From Ifrita kowaldi (Eukaryota > Chordata > Aves > Passeriformes > Cinclosomatidae), in contig VZRS01010773.1 in NCBI GenBank assembly GCA_013398055.1, positions 186,001 to 250,000 of the forward strand: a DNA stretch of 64,000 nucleotides. Direction: 5' to 3'. Below, in pieces: positions 12,412-25,168 of the stretch; the stretch's first letter is position 1, and every line of letters starts with the position of its first letter. The notes beneath the pieces are model-generated. The model did no database searches, was not told where the DNA came from, and worked only from the letters and a program-made list of their open reading frames with translations. Both the position numbers and the translations under genes were made by a program.

Positions 12412-13341
12412 TGTGTCGAGTTTAAGTGGTGGGGAGGAGGCTGTTGGTGTGCTGTGTGCTGCAGGGCAGGCTCTTTGAGGAGAGGCCAGGGATTGCCCTG
12501 TGCTGGACACAGCTGGTTCCAGCCACTTCCAGCCAGCTCCAGCAAACCCACTGCAGGGTGCAGCTGAGCCCTTCAACTGAGCTGTTGAATATGTGTTTAA
12601 GAAAGGCCAAAAAAATGCCAGAACCAGGTGGAAGAGAGAGAAGGGGATGCAGCAGAGGCAGGGCCTCTATCAGAGAAGGAGGAGGTGCCTGAGCAGGTAT
12701 TTTCCCCAAAGTCCTTGAAGACGGCCATAGTAAAGAAAGCTACCGCTGCAGTCCAAGGAGGACTATGCTGGAGCAGATATTCATACTCTGGAGAGTCCCA
12801 CACTGGAACAGGTAGAGGTGCCCTGAAAGAAGCTGCAGACCATGGAGAGCTCATATGCTCTCGCAGGCACTGGAACGTGTGGAGGACGTGTGCTAAAGCA
12901 GCCTATTTCTGATAGACTATGGAGAAAACCCACACTGGAACAGTTTGTGAAGGACTATCCCATGGGAAGGACCCCAACAATGCAGCAGGCAAAGACTTTG
13001 GGAAGGATGAACAGCAGCAGCAAAGATTATTTTTTATGAACTGGCTGCAAACCAAATTCCCCATCCCCCTGCACCATTTGGGAGGAAGGAAGTAGAAGTC
13101 ACAGGAGTGAAGTTCAGTCTGGGAAGAAGGCAGGGAGGGGAAATATGTTTTTGTTTTTGTCTTTTGCTTCTCACCAACAAAGTCTGGTATAAATTGGCAA
13201 CAAATTAGACCAATCTCCCCATAGTTTAGTCTTCAGGTTGACTCACAATCTTTTTTATCTTCTTTTTCCCCACGTCCAGTTGAAGAAAAGGAGAGACCCC
13301 TGGGTGGGTAACTGGTAGCCTGCCAAGATCAGTCCACTACA
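12412..13341 (+). mobile_element. Avian ERVL-type LTR, degenerate, plus orientation
   Basis: I recognise this as an avian LTR family by its order of landmarks. A G-rich start (about 12414-12475) is followed by a TATA-like ATATGTGTTTAAG at 12589-12601. Next come several diverged copies of a unit containing CTGGAGCAG or CTGGAACAG with GTGGAG/CATGGAG (about 12640-12960). Then there is a C-rich stretch (CCCCATCCCCCTGCACC, about 13058) and a terminal region ending in CCACTACA. Ends are TG and CA as expected for an LTR. The consensus AATAAA is lost here (13187 region reads GTATAAATTGG). No flanking internal retroviral sequence is seen, so this is probably a solo LTR. I could not find a convincing target-site duplication. 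Frames at 12426-13039 are unrelated to any protein. The family name needs RepeatMasker. Confidence 0.8.
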
Positions 13342-14951
13342 TACACTGTTGTGATTCTGTATCCAAAAGTGTAGAGGGAAAAAAAGTATTTAAGAGCCTG
13401 GCATTACTACACCCCTTCTGTGTCTTGCAGCAGCTGCTACTGCAATGCACATTGCTCCTTTTTTCAGAAGCAAAGGCGTAAGCAAAAACTAGCATCACTG
13501 GCAGAAGATTGTTTATGCTATGGCTGTGCTTTTCTCATATTTTGTATTTCTTTTTAAAGTTTTCTTATGTGTTGACTTCCAGGAGAACCTGGTCAGACCT
13601 CTTCTGAAAAAAAGTGACTGGTATCAAACTTATACCTATTTCTTTGTTTGTTTTCTTGGTTTTAATTTAAGCAAACATTGCATGGCTTAAAATCTCTCAT
13701 TACTACAAAAGATAAACAATTTTCTGATTTTGAAAAAATTATTTGAAACATTTAGGACACTGAAAAACATGAATTTTTGATATATACGCAGTTATTAAAT
13801 AACTCTTTTTTCCCCCTTCTTTCTTAAAGGAAAGTTTCCTGAACACATGAGTGAATTTATTTAAATTAACAAAACATAAAACGGGAAAACTTAAAAGAAA
13901 TATTAAAATCTTTTGTTATTGTGCTGAGTACAACACACAGTCACTAGAAATAAAATCATTCTAAACAAGGTACTAGGAACAAGAGTCAAATCCAGAACAG
14001 AGCAGGGAAAGCAACAAACCTTGATTATCTGCATTATGAATAAACTAGCCAAAGCTACAGTTAAAGACATCTGGAAGATACGTGCTTCAGTATGTTAGTG
14101 AAAATTAATTTCTCTAAGATACAGTAAAATGGAGTTAGCATGGTTATATGCTGGAATATAGCATTTTTCACTTTTGTTCCTAAAACAAATATAGTTAACG
14201 TAATGCCATGCCAACTCTGATGAACCGTGCTGCACCTGGTGCTGGAGTTGGCACAGTCTGTGCTGGCTTAAATATCATTGTCTTTCTCTACATTGCACTT
14301 TTTTTTCTCTACTAAGGAAGTTAAACTACTCAAGAACAAAGACAGCAGAAAATAAAGTTATGTGTGCATAAAAATGTGCAGGTCAGCTATCTGATTGAGA
14401 AAATAATAGCAAAGAAATTAAAATTTATCTTCTTGGAGATAATAATTGTAAGAATGCATGCAAAATATCCACCTTTTGAGCCAGTTTACCTTCCATTATT
14501 ATGGTATAGGGTTGAGTACAGGAATGCATATGCAACAAATGGTTGCACTCTCGCTCAAGCCTGATTCAGAAAATCACTTTGATAAAATCCTTGAAACAAA
14601 GCAAGGAGTCCTGTAATCCCAGGTCTGAAGTTCTCCAGAGTCGTCAGGGTCAGGCAGCAGACTACTTTGTTTTGGATCAGCATGAATGAATTGTCCTAAG
14701 GGGCCCATTGATTTCACAGAATTGTCATTTTTGAGTAGTTAGAGGTGATTCTGCATTTTTCTCTTTGTTACTCATGTACTGCCATGATCCTTCAGCCTCA
14801 GAAAAAAAAAAATCTCTGTCATCTCAAACTTCTGGATTGTAAAATTGTGACAATAGAAGTAGCCAAAAAAAAAAAAAAAAGAAAAAAAATGAAAAAATAC
14901 AAAGGGCCTATAGTATTTAAAAGATTCTATAAAGCACTTTTATATTATTAG
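13342..14951. other. Spacer between two inverted LTR copies, no gene
   Basis: About 1.6 kb of AT-rich DNA without a recognised feature, apart from an A-rich tract at 14865-14897. The frame 14745-14951 is an artefact of that tract. Confidence 0.6.
14865..14897. repeat. A-rich tract (A16 followed by interrupted A runs)
   Basis: Sixteen A followed by GAAAAAAAATGAAAAAA. This is simple low-complexity sequence about 55 bp before the inverted LTR copy. Confidence 0.9.
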
Positions 14952-15567
14952 TGTTGGATTAACCTTGCCCAACTGCTGGATGCCCACCCAGCTGCTCTGT
15001 CAGTCCCCTTCCTTAACAGGCTGGGGGACAAAGTAAGATAAAAAGCTTGTGGGTTTGAGAAAGATCACTTACCAATTACCAACATGGACAAAAGAAACTC
15101 AGCTTGGGGAAAAGTAGTTTAATTTATTACAATAAAAATACATTTGGATAATGAGAAAAAAGCATTAAAACAATGCCTTTCCTCCACACCCCTCCTTTAT
15201 TCCACAATCCATCTTCACTCTTTCATTCCCAATACCACTCCCTCTTTCCCCCAAATGATGCAGGAGGATGGGAAACAGGAGGTTGCAATCAGTAGAAAAC
15301 AGTTCCTATTTGCCACTCCATTCCCATACTTTCCTCCTGGTCCCCTCTGGGTCCTCTCCATGACTGCAGTCCTTCAGAAACAGCCTGGGCTCTCCATGTG
15401 CTGTAGTTCCTTCAGCCAATATGCATCTAGCCCCACAGATCTCCCCACAGTCTGCAGGAAAATACCTTCTCAACCATGGCTGCTTCCAAGGGCTGCAGTG
15501 GAATCTCTGTTCTGCTGCCTGGAGCTTTTCCTTCCCCTGCTGTTTCTCACTATTGCCTCCCCAACAT
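14952..15567 (-). mobile_element. Avian ERVL-type LTR, same family, minus orientation, 5'-truncated
   Basis: Read on the minus strand, this is the 3' two-thirds of the LTR family at 12412-13341. It shows the same repeated unit with CTGCAG and ATGGAGAG motifs, the CCCATCC-type stretch, and an intact AATAAA at 15123-15128 (TTTATT on the plus strand). After that come CCCCAAGCTGAG and the terminal GGGTGGGCATCCAGCAG region, ending in CCAACA at 14952. The U3 end is missing beyond about 15567, where CR1 sequence begins. The long plus-strand frames of 151 and 141 codons (15144-15599, 15476-15901) are antisense readings through this LTR and the CR1, not genes. Confidence 0.75.
15123..15128 (-). terminator. 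Retained LTR poly(A) signal AATAAA
   Basis: This is the canonical hexamer at the position expected inside this LTR family, upstream of the U5-like terminal part. It could still end transcripts running on the minus strand. The sister copy at 12412-13341 has lost it. Confidence 0.5.
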
Positions 15568-15988
15568 CCAGTTCAAGAAAGATGCAGACAGACCTGTAGA
15601 TGTTCTGGAAAGAGCCAGGGTGATGACAAAATTCCCTTCTCCATGGAGAGAAGGCTCAGGGGAACCTGAGAACCTGATCATGGTATTCCACTACAGAAAA
15701 GGTGGCTGCAAGGAGGCTCTCTGTTCACAAGGACCCACATGGAGAGGGAACAGGTGCAAGTTGGACCAGGAGAGATTTCAACACAAGAAAGAATTTTTTT
15801 ACAGTGAAAACAATCATTCACTGGAACAACATCCCCAGGGATGTGGTAGAGCCCCTATTGTTGGTGGTTTTAGGGAGAGAATTGGACTGGGTGCTAGATA
15901 ATCTCATCTAGGCTCTCTTTCCCACAAAACAGTGGACCAGGCGATCTTTCAAGTTCACCTCCTGGGACATTATATGATGATTGATCTC
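15568..15988 (+). mobile_element. CR1 LINE 3' fragment
   Basis: The copy starts in the distal part of ORF2 (GTTCTGGAAAGAGCC, then GGAGAGAAGGCTCAGG). It continues through AAAGAATTTTTTTACAGTG, CACTGGAACAACATCCCCAG and GGACCAGGCGATCTTTCAAG to a decayed 3' tail near 15970-15988 (CATTATATGATGATTGATC). This is the order seen in CR1 3' ends. There is a small internal deletion between about 15625 and 15640. It is 5'-truncated at the junction with the LTR. The frames at 15476-15901 and 15702-15911 are broken ORF2 readings. Confidence 0.85.
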
Positions 15989-18424
15989 TATAAAACAAGT
16001 GATAGTCAATATATTTCAAAATTTCTCACTGTACCCCTCTAATAATTATGTATTTGGATAGTTACTGTTCTTCTGTAGTAGTCATTTAGTTATCCCCACC
16101 AGAATCAACTGAGACTGGTCTGTTACATTTACAACTTCTTGATTCAGAAAACTATGAAATAGGTGTTTCATAGGCTATTTTATTTATTTTATTTTACTTT
16201 ATTTTAATTTTATTTTAATTTATTTTAGTTTAATTTCATAGTGACAACGAATTGATGCATAGGCACTGTGTCTGTAAAGCAGTATTTTTAGCAAATATTC
16301 GAAGAAATAGCATTACATTTACCATCACAGGCAATACTACAAGAATATGGAGAAGATACCCATTTCACGGATATTATTAAAGACAAGGTAAAATAAGAGC
16401 TTCACAGTAGTGTATTTAGTGAGGCTGGATGAGTGTGTGGAACTAAATTTATTTTAAAAGTTTTGATGGAGAGTGAACTGCACAAACAACCCTACAAAAT
16501 AAGTTAAAAAAAACTATACCATTTTCAGCCAAAACTCAAGTTCAGACTCAAATACCAGAAGAAAGCTGATGTCATACTTTTTAAGGTAGTGCTTGAGACA
16601 CAGGTTTTAAGACAGCAATTACTGTACTTGGTGGAGAAAACACTAAATTTGTCGTATCTGTGCCAAAGTGAATGTAAGTATTTTTGTTTATAAGGTAGCA
16701 TTCAAATTTTTGCATTTTCTTGGCTGGATTTTTTCCCAAGGTTGGCTGAAACTGACAGACTCCCCCTGCACCTCCAATAATAAAATATATTGTCTTAGTA
16801 ACATAATGGTTTCTAGGTTACAGTTAATTTGATATTACATGTGAAAGATCAGTAACATTTATTAAATACCTTTCTGCGGTGGAGCTAAAATACTCTAAAA
16901 CACAAATTAACACCACAGACAAATGAAAAAAATTGTGACAGACTCCAAGAAAAGTTTTGTTTGGAATATAATTTGAAACACATTACTTGAATTTAAACTC
17001 TAGATCAAGTGCTATGTATCAGTCCTTTCACTTAGGATTAGCTGAACTATATGCAGGTCAGAAGAATATTTAAATATGCTGCTTAAAAGTGGTTTTGGAG
17101 CATGTGAGCAGAAAAGTTTGATTTATCTGCATTTATCTGCATCTGATTTACCTGCCATCAGAGGAGAAAAATGGAGCCATCCCTATGACACTTCAGTGAT
17201 AATGATAGGACTCTCTTCTGATGGTCTTCACTTGCTGCATTAGATATGAATCAGTGACAACTCTAAATGAACTTTTGTTCTACAGAAAGAAACTCTGTCG
17301 GCCCATTTATCTCGCAGAAATCTTTGAGGGTTCATACCACTTCATAGTCCATATGCACTGGACACTGTCTGCATATAAATCAGTCAATGTTTCTTCATAA
17401 AGAACAGAACAACTTTATTTCCAGATGAAACTCACATTGAAAGACAAAGCATTTTTTTCTTTCTTCTCTCACTTAGTACAAGGCAAGACAGCTGAATTTA
17501 GTCTGGAGTCTATAAAACATGTCTATAGCAAAAGGGAAAATTCCATTACTCATGGTTGAAATACTGATTTAAAACCTGTACATGGATGCTGTTAGTTTTT
17601 TTGTGATCCTACAGATTTTGTCAACTAAGCACAATGATGGAAATAAGGGACAAGCACTACATTCCTCTTCCTCTGGGACAAATAGCCCAGTTCATACTAT
17701 AGAAACGACTGAATATAGCTAGTGCCTGACATCATGAACAGTCATGTATGAAATTACATTTCTATTATTTTCATAGTAAAGTATATTAAAGAAGATGTAG
17801 AGGTTTCTCAGTGTGTGGACCAAAATTATTATCCTCATGAACTTTTAATCCTAACTATTTCAATAAATAACATGGGTATTTAAGAAACAAAGATTTGCTA
17901 TCTATAAAAAATTGATAACCCAACATATAAATGTTAAAAGATCTTCCAGATTGACAGCAGATGTGAAGGTCTTAATGCTCATAGGGGTAAGTATTAGATT
18001 ATTCTCTGAGCTGTTTTACTTTTGTGGCACAAGGAAAGTTTGCTCTATTGCCTACATGAAACAGAGAGTGAAAATTAAAGACAAAAATGCAAAAAAGTTA
18101 AAGAATATCCATATTGTGGTAAAAAGTACAAAGGCATTTTATGGATAAAAAAAACAATAGTCAATTAGATAGTCAGAATCCCTTTCTTAATTCAAATGGC
18201 AGAGGCTGCAGAAACCTGGTAAAAATTCAAGTGACTGGAAAGTTACTGCTCCCCACATGATCATATATACATGTATTTTCTGCCATGTAGAAGTGTCTCC
18301 AGCAACATTTAAGTCACACTTAAATAATGGATACCCTGCTCTGACTGAAATGTAGCCTGTTTGGTAGCCACAAGTATCTGTTGGAGACAAGTGGAAAGAA
18401 GCAGAGTTGTGCATAGTCCTGGGG
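15989..18424. other. Non-coding AT-rich stretch, no gene
   Basis: No gene or mobile element is recognised. It includes a pentanucleotide-like (TTTTA)n tract at 16176-16238 and a tandem 10-mer doublet ATTTATCTGC at 17121-17140. Confidence 0.6.
16176..16238. repeat. (TTTTA)n-like imperfect pentanucleotide repeat
   Basis: About twelve units vary between TTTTA, TTTA and TTTTAA. It is a degenerate microsatellite. Confidence 0.85.
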
Positions 18425-18521
18425 AGATCCACGAGAAATTCTTTTCTCTAAGTGAAAGGGTGGGGAAGTGAGCGAGGAGCTGTGTGGTGCTTAGTTGCTA
18501 GCTGGGGTTAAACCATGGCAA
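18425..18521 (+). mobile_element. 3' end of an avian LTR, plus orientation, 5'-truncated
   Basis: The segment reads ATCCACGAG, then GGGTGGGGAAGTGAGCGAGG, GTGTGGTGCTTAGTTGCTAG and CTGGGGTTAAACCATGGCAACA. I recognise this as the terminal part of a very common bird LTR that normally closes with GGGGTTAAACCACGACA. Only the last 100 bases or so remain, and no upstream TATA or U3 is visible. A second copy of the same terminal segment lies at 58631-58704. Confidence 0.75.
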
Positions 18522-21500
18522 CAGCCAAATTACTCAGTACTACTTTTGAAATGGTAATGAACTGTTTCAGTGGCAAAGCAGAAAATAGCATACGTGGAAA
18601 ATGAAAAGAAAAAAAAAAAAAAAGAAAAGCATAGGGCTGTAAACAAATCCTTCCTTGGCCATGGCTGAGGTGGTACCATGAATGGCACTGTTCAGTTGCT
18701 GCATCACTGAAAAACAGGCAAGCCACAGAATACTTTTGTGGCTGTTACTACATTTCAAAATTCTACATCTTGCAAACTTAGAATACTGTAATATACTGTA
18801 TAATATATTGATCTAAAATGTTAAAATTACTGTTAAAAATTACCGTTACAGCACAAGCATAATACGGTAGCTGTGTAGAGCTTTCTTATTCAGCTTCATT
18901 GATTCTTTTGTCAGTCGAATAGTTTATTTAAAGATAAGCTTGATCACATTTGTGTTCTTTATTATTCAACAATTGTATCTATTTCATTGTTTTGTTGTTA
19001 TTTAATGTGAATTTATGCTCCTGTATGTATTACCCCATTCAAAATACCAAGAATAAGAACAAAATATCTGATTGATTTCAAGGACTTGAATCAGGTCTGT
19101 CCTTTGTACTTATTTATGTAATTTTTTACAGTAGTTCCAAAAAAAAGATGTGTATTTTTGCATTAATCTCTTTCCATTTTTTGGAGACACTAATAGAAAC
19201 CTTCCTTATGCAATTAAATGGAAACAAAGATTATCAAAAAGAAACGTCTGACTCTCACTGTTACATCAAATGAATTCCCAATAGCTCAGCAAGGTGTTCC
19301 ATTTTTCAGAGCTGAAAGTTTTGCAGTTTACCTCTTTTCCAGCCTAGTTAATAAAAGGTAAGGACTACTGATGAAGAAAGATTGGTCATACTAATTCAAG
19401 TGTGTCAAAATGCAGTTGTTACAAACAGAATTATTCTGGACAAGATAAGAGCTATTCTTTCAATTGTTGAATTTTTGTTTCATGTATTTATACATTTAAG
19501 TATGATAATGAGATCTTTAATAAGAGCTGATGTATTGTAGCAAGATAAAATGTTTGCTAAAATGAGACAGAATTAACTCTGATCTTACTGTAAGAGGGAA
19601 CATCAAATTAGATTTTTGTTTTACTTCCTTTATTTCAGTAGTTATGTACTCTGCTTCACTGATTATCAGATTAGTGTGAAAAATATTTCTTTATTAAAAA
19701 GGCTGATTTTCTACAAACTCATCATGATGTTGGAAGATATTCTAGTTTGTTATAAAATTTTGAAAAAAGAAGCAGTTGCATGGAACAGTTCATATTTTCT
19801 AAAAGGGTAAGCAAGGCACTCATAAAAATTTAATAAGCCATATGTTTTAATCTAAAGAATTAAAAGGAGTTTTGGACAAGACATACTTAATCTTTTTACC
19901 TCATACGATTTCTTTCTTTTTCTCTGAACCTGTGAATTAAAAAAACCTAAATTATTTAAACATATCCAAATTCATCAAAATGGGAGCATAATTTGTATAT
20001 GATTTGGACAAACTTCAGGAAAGTCCATAATGCACTTTCATGTAAAGATATTTGCACATATATATAATGCATAGTAAGGGAAATAGTAGACACTTTTATT
20101 AATGCATCTAGTCAGAAAAGTGCAAAATAAATGGATTTGTCAAAAAGGGAATACTTCATTGGTCTCAAATGTAGAAAAATCACATAATTGATATGGCTTA
20201 GAGGGAATATTTTGGAACAAGGATTTTGCTATGGTTGCACAGATACACATATACTTCAATGAAAATTCAGATGCCAACAAGATCCTGCTTACAATGCAAA
20301 TACTGCAGAGCATATTTTCATAGAAGTGGTAGTACAGTAAAGCATTGGAGCAGCAGCTGTATGAGAGGGATATTGTAAATGGTTTTTTATAGAATTTTCT
20401 AATTTTAATTATAAAACTAAAAATCAAAATTCAGCTTTTAAAGCTGTATTGAAAACTAATGTGACTGATACATAAATGAGAAGAATAATCTAGAAGTCAC
20501 ACTATGTATCCTGGTCCTGTGGAAAGTACTACAAACAGAGTCACCAAGGTAGGGAAACACAATTTTTTTTGTCTCTAATATTGTCTCTAGATTCTTAAAA
20601 CTACAAACAAATGTTTAAAATGTTTGTTATGCAGACAGTAGCATTAACCTTCGGGCAAAAATCAATACTGTGTGAATGAAGTCAAATATACAGCCAGTTT
20701 CACATTATTTTCTCCATCAGTTTTCTATAATAACAACCAAAAGGTGATATCATAGGGCTATTACAAAGCCTTCTTACGAAAGCTCTTCCACACTAGAGAG
20801 GTTTTTCAGGCACAAGGAGTTTATGTTAGTAAAGTTATCTGAATTTTCTTGAACACCAGAAACAGGAATTCAAAAATTTTTTAATCCTATTCAAAACATT
20901 TTGAATTTATTATTTCAAAATTTGCACTTTGACATCCTGAGTTCATGTTGTAGCTAAAACATTGAATTATCAATCGAGGTAGGAAGGTTGCTTGTTTGCT
21001 TGCTTTTTAAACCTAGAAGTGTCAAGTGTTAAGCAGAATGAATCAGGGAATGGAAAAGCAGAAACAAGGAACTGCAACAAATGTGGAAGAGACAACAAGG
21101 AACTGTGAGAATATGATTCCTGGATATCAAAAAGGGTGCTACTGACCTTTTGTTCCTGTCTCACCCATGAAATTAATTATGTCCCCTTTATGTCAGCATT
21201 AATGATCATGAGGATGTGCAGGGGATGAGTTCAGTCTAATAACCTTACTTATTCCTTTCCCTCCAATTAATTTTTAGCAGAATCATCAAACTTCATGTTT
21301 ACCATATGACTCAATAATTATTAGTTTATACACAGAAGAGGATATGTGAAAATCTGTGCCATCTCTTTAAATGGATTTATTTAAAATTCTGAAACTGCAG
21401 GATTTTTCTTCCTCTTAAAGGAATTTACTAGATTAAAACCAGTTAGCTGAGTAGTCATGTCATCTGTGGAACCCATTTTAAATGTCATCTTCTCTGATGG

Positions 21501-23433
21501 TTTAAATTACATTTCAGCTCAATACAAATAATAATGGGACACTATTAAAAAGAGCTGACATACTTCTAAGTTTTTCTTGGTAGATAAAACTTTTGATGAT
21601 AGAAATTGATCTCCATATACTAAGCTAATGCAAGAGAAATTAATAAGTATGTGAGAAGAGTGAATGAAAGAAGGAAAACTGTTGTCAAAAATACCAGAAA
21701 CTAATAATAGTTTGGATTTGAGATGACCTGTAAAATGTAGATGTAATAAAAAACTCCATCCAACCAAGAAGCATCACTCAGAGAGACAGGCAAACTTTAC
21801 CTCTGGGGAATCTGCTTGAACTCATAGATATTTTCATTGCAATAGAATAAATAAAAGTTGCCATTTTATCTGTTTAGACTAGATCCTAATTGATTCAGAC
21901 ATTTAAACATTTCACATTTGTTCCACGTGTTCAAGGTCTGCGCACAAAGACAGCTGCATACATTTTAGCAACATTTTTCCTCAGTGGTCTCATGTGTTGT
22001 GTATCCATTGAGCCAACTTTTTCCAGAAAAAAAAAATGTTCTTCAGATAACTGAGTTCAGTATTTTGTTAAAATACGGTGTCTCCATAGTTCAAAAGTTC
22101 TCATTGAGTCTGTCAAACACTTTGTAGGAGTATGCTGAAAGCTACAGAGAGCCTAATGAGCTATCACCAAAAGATATAATATGCAAATATTTTGGCTATT
22201 GGTGTTTGATCTTTCCACTGTTTAGAAGCTCAGCATCTACTGAACAGTACACTTATTTAAAAAGCTCATGTTTATTGGCTTCATGGTGTTACAGAAGCAG
22301 TTAACATAAAATCACAGGAATGCTGACCTTCTGAGGTTGGTACAACTTTACCTAAACATTCCTGTTCTCACTGTAGGAAACATTATTAAGATTGCTTTTT
22401 TCTTTTTTGTTTTTTGTTTTTTGTTTTTTGTTTTTTGTTTTTTGTTTTTTGTTTTCTATACTAACATTTGGAGACTGAGTGCTATATTCCTCCATTTGGG
22501 ACAGATGGTAGGGTTTGCTCATAGCTTTAAATAAGAGGTGATACAGATTTGTATCTCTACACTAGAGAGGCGTTAAGTTAAAGTATGCAAGATAACATCA
22601 AAATGATTTCTATATTAGGCAACATAATTCTCCATGAGATGGGGAACAGGAAAACCATTGCATAATTAACCCAGGTTTGACTTTACTGACTTTGTGACTA
22701 CTGTCTCAGAGTCAAGCTTGTGAGGCTTCAGACACAAAGAGGCAGAAAGCATTAGCAAGTTGCTGAGTTTATCCTAGAGATATGACTACTGGTGATACCC
22801 TCTGCTGTGGTAAGAAGAAAAATCTTGGCTAGGCTCTAGTTTCATCTGACATTCCTAAGGATCTCTCAGCCATCCGTGCTGGATATTTAAGCTCTGTGGG
22901 TTTGGTTATGAATATCTAGGAAGTCCTGTGGTCCAGGTTAAAAATGGAAACTGTGTGCAGTATAGGTTTCCAATCAGATGAAATACACTATGAGCCAACA
23001 GTGTTTGTGGCAAATGCCTCCCGAACTGTACTGGCTGGTATATAGGATTGCTAGGAAATCTTTATGTCAGTATTTGCTGCTGGCTAGGTTTCTGTACATG
23101 ACAAAGCATCTAGTATCTATTTTTTTACTTATTTCTTCATGCTGCATTTTAGTTATGACTGTGAGAATAGCAAGTACAAATGATACTTGTACACAGAGTT
23201 GTTGGTGTTTCTGTGAAGTAAACATGTATCACACTTTAAATTAAATTAATCAATATTAATACTGGATGGAGACATCAGCAGTCCATAGGGAAAGGGACTC
23301 CCTACCTACCACAGGCCAAGTCTGGGCAATAAGAAACACTTAGAAATAGATTTTGGCGCAAACTACAGAAACTTGCTCAATTTCATAGTTTGCTTTTTGA
23401 AGAAATGTAACTATGAATCATTAATCATCACCA
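18522..23433. other. About 4.9 kb non-coding AT-rich stretch
   Basis: No coding region, RNA gene or large mobile element is recognised. An A-rich tract lies at 18607-18628 and a perfect heptamer array at 22403-22451. Readable frames are up to about 95 codons with no recognisable domain. Confidence 0.6.
22403..22451. repeat. (TTTTTTG)7 perfect heptamer array
   Basis: Seven exact tandem copies of a 7-bp unit (six T and one G) with no mismatch, which suggests recent expansion. The flanking T-rich bases extend it loosely to 22396-22455. A frame through it would give an FVFCFLF-type repeat, which is an artefact. Confidence 0.95.
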
Positions 23434-23540
23434 TGGCCATAATGGGCCAGAACAAAGGTCCATTTAGCTAAATGCTCTGTGGCTAGCAGTGAGTGTTAGG
23501 TGCTTGCAAAAAGGGTGTGAGAGAGAACAAGCTTAGAATG
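23434..23540. mobile_element. Fragment of an old sauropsid interspersed repeat
   Basis: The run TGGGCCAGAACAAAGGTCCA then TTTAGCTAAAT, CTAGCAGTGAGTG and TAGGTGCTTGC followed by GGTGTGAGAGAGAACAAGC resembles a repeat common in bird, turtle and crocodile DNA. That repeat has the landmarks CAGACCAAAGGTCCATCTAGCC and CAGTGGCCAGTGCCAGGTGCTT. I do not recall its family name with confidence. The similarity is from memory and the copy is diverged. Confidence 0.5.
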
Positions 23541-25168
23541 TGGCTTGTGTAGTATGGCTTCCCTGCCTGATGCGATCAACAGATTAGGAAATCTAACTAT
23601 GTGGTATAGTATTAGGGCTATATAACTATCTTAAGTTTTATAAGTGTGTTTTTGGACAAGTCATTGCATTTTTTCACATTTTTCATCCCCCTTGTCCTTC
23701 AGCACTAACTTATAGTTTTAAAAAGTACATTTGTACAAGGACCTAACACCATACAGTCTTGATCTTCATGGGGGTCTGTAACTATCACTGTGATTTAGTC
23801 AAATCTCTTCAGTACTAGTTCAAGAGATACTTTTATTTATTTTGTAGAAAGCATACAGATACGTACAGTTAAAATTGCTAGCAAAGCAGATCAAAATTAT
23901 CAGTGGCTGCTCAAGAACAGAGTAATTTTTCCTATGAAAATAAATATACATAATTCTGTCCAATTTGTCAAGCTGTCTTTCAGTTCAGATATAAGTGGTC
24001 CTTGCACATGCTCTCAAATTACATAACTAGCAAAACCTGTAACCTCTGTGGGTGTTACTTGAATGGATGCCACTCCATATTCTTTTCTAATCAAAAAACC
24101 TCTAAGGTAAGAGCAAGCAGAAAATATTACACTCAAAGTCAGAAAAGAAATGACCTCTTGTGTTTTCAAGATGAAATTCATATATTTCATTGCAAGGTAT
24201 GATTGAGACCTAGAGCCAATTGTGATAAGAAATTGCGATTACCCAAGACACCAAATAGCTACTGAGCTCAGTAATGCTTCTTGCTGATGCTGACTGTAAT
24301 GCAGCAGTGTAACATGCTAAAGGAGATGTGTATCCCTAAAAATTTAAAATCTTCATATGAATGCTGCATTAAGAATGCTGCAGGCTGAACCATTCTTTGA
24401 TGGCACAGCTCATATAGATCATTTACAGGCAATCTGAAGATTTATGTCCTGAAGAACAGAAGTGAAACCCTTTTCTTCTGTCTGTTTCAAGGGGAAAAAA
24501 AAAAAAACTGACACAGAAAGAAATCTTTGATTATTCTCCCGGAATTATTTGTGAAATTTAATAATTATTTCTGCAGGATTAGAATGGGTCTGCTCTTCCT
24601 TAAAATTTTTACGGTAGTGTATCTTGGCACGAGTTTCAGTATATTTTTAAGGAAGGAGTCCAATTCAGAAATGGGTAATATCACTGATTTTGTCCTAATA
24701 TTCACAGGTGTTACATTGTTGAATGACATGGAAGTTGAGCTCTAAGATAGCTAGGCCTAACCAATTAATCTTTTTGAACACGCCAATAAGTTTGAAACTG
24801 AGTAAGAAGAAACAAAGAGGAGTTTTGGTGTGGTGTGGTGAGTTATGATGTGATATTCCAGCCACTTTTTGTTACCTCTGTATTAATCTCCTATTTGTGT
24901 GTCTGTGTTGTCATAGATTGGTGAGGCATGAAATGGCCTATTTCCTGCTGATTAAAGATACAACATTAGTGTGGTTTGCATCTGAGAGATATTGATGTAC
25001 ATTTATAAGCATTAGACCTAAATGAACAAAAAATTCATTACCATGGAAGAAATAGTAATATTAATATATTTGTTGAATTGGATGTGCAGATTCTCAAGAA
25101 AGAGAGAAACTTTAAAACTTTGAAACTAAAATTCTATTAATTTACATTAAATAATCTAATAAATATAC

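Noticed and set aside
12286..13039. Six overlapping frames on both strands
   Set aside because: They lie in the G/C-richer LTR with its internal repeated units. Long frames in several phases of both strands indicate composition, not coding.
15144..15901. Overlapping plus-strand frames of 151, 82 and 141 codons
   Set aside because: They are antisense readings through the minus-oriented LTR (14952-15567) and broken ORF2 of the CR1 (15568-15988). The proline/serine/leucine-rich composition follows from the C-rich LTR strand.
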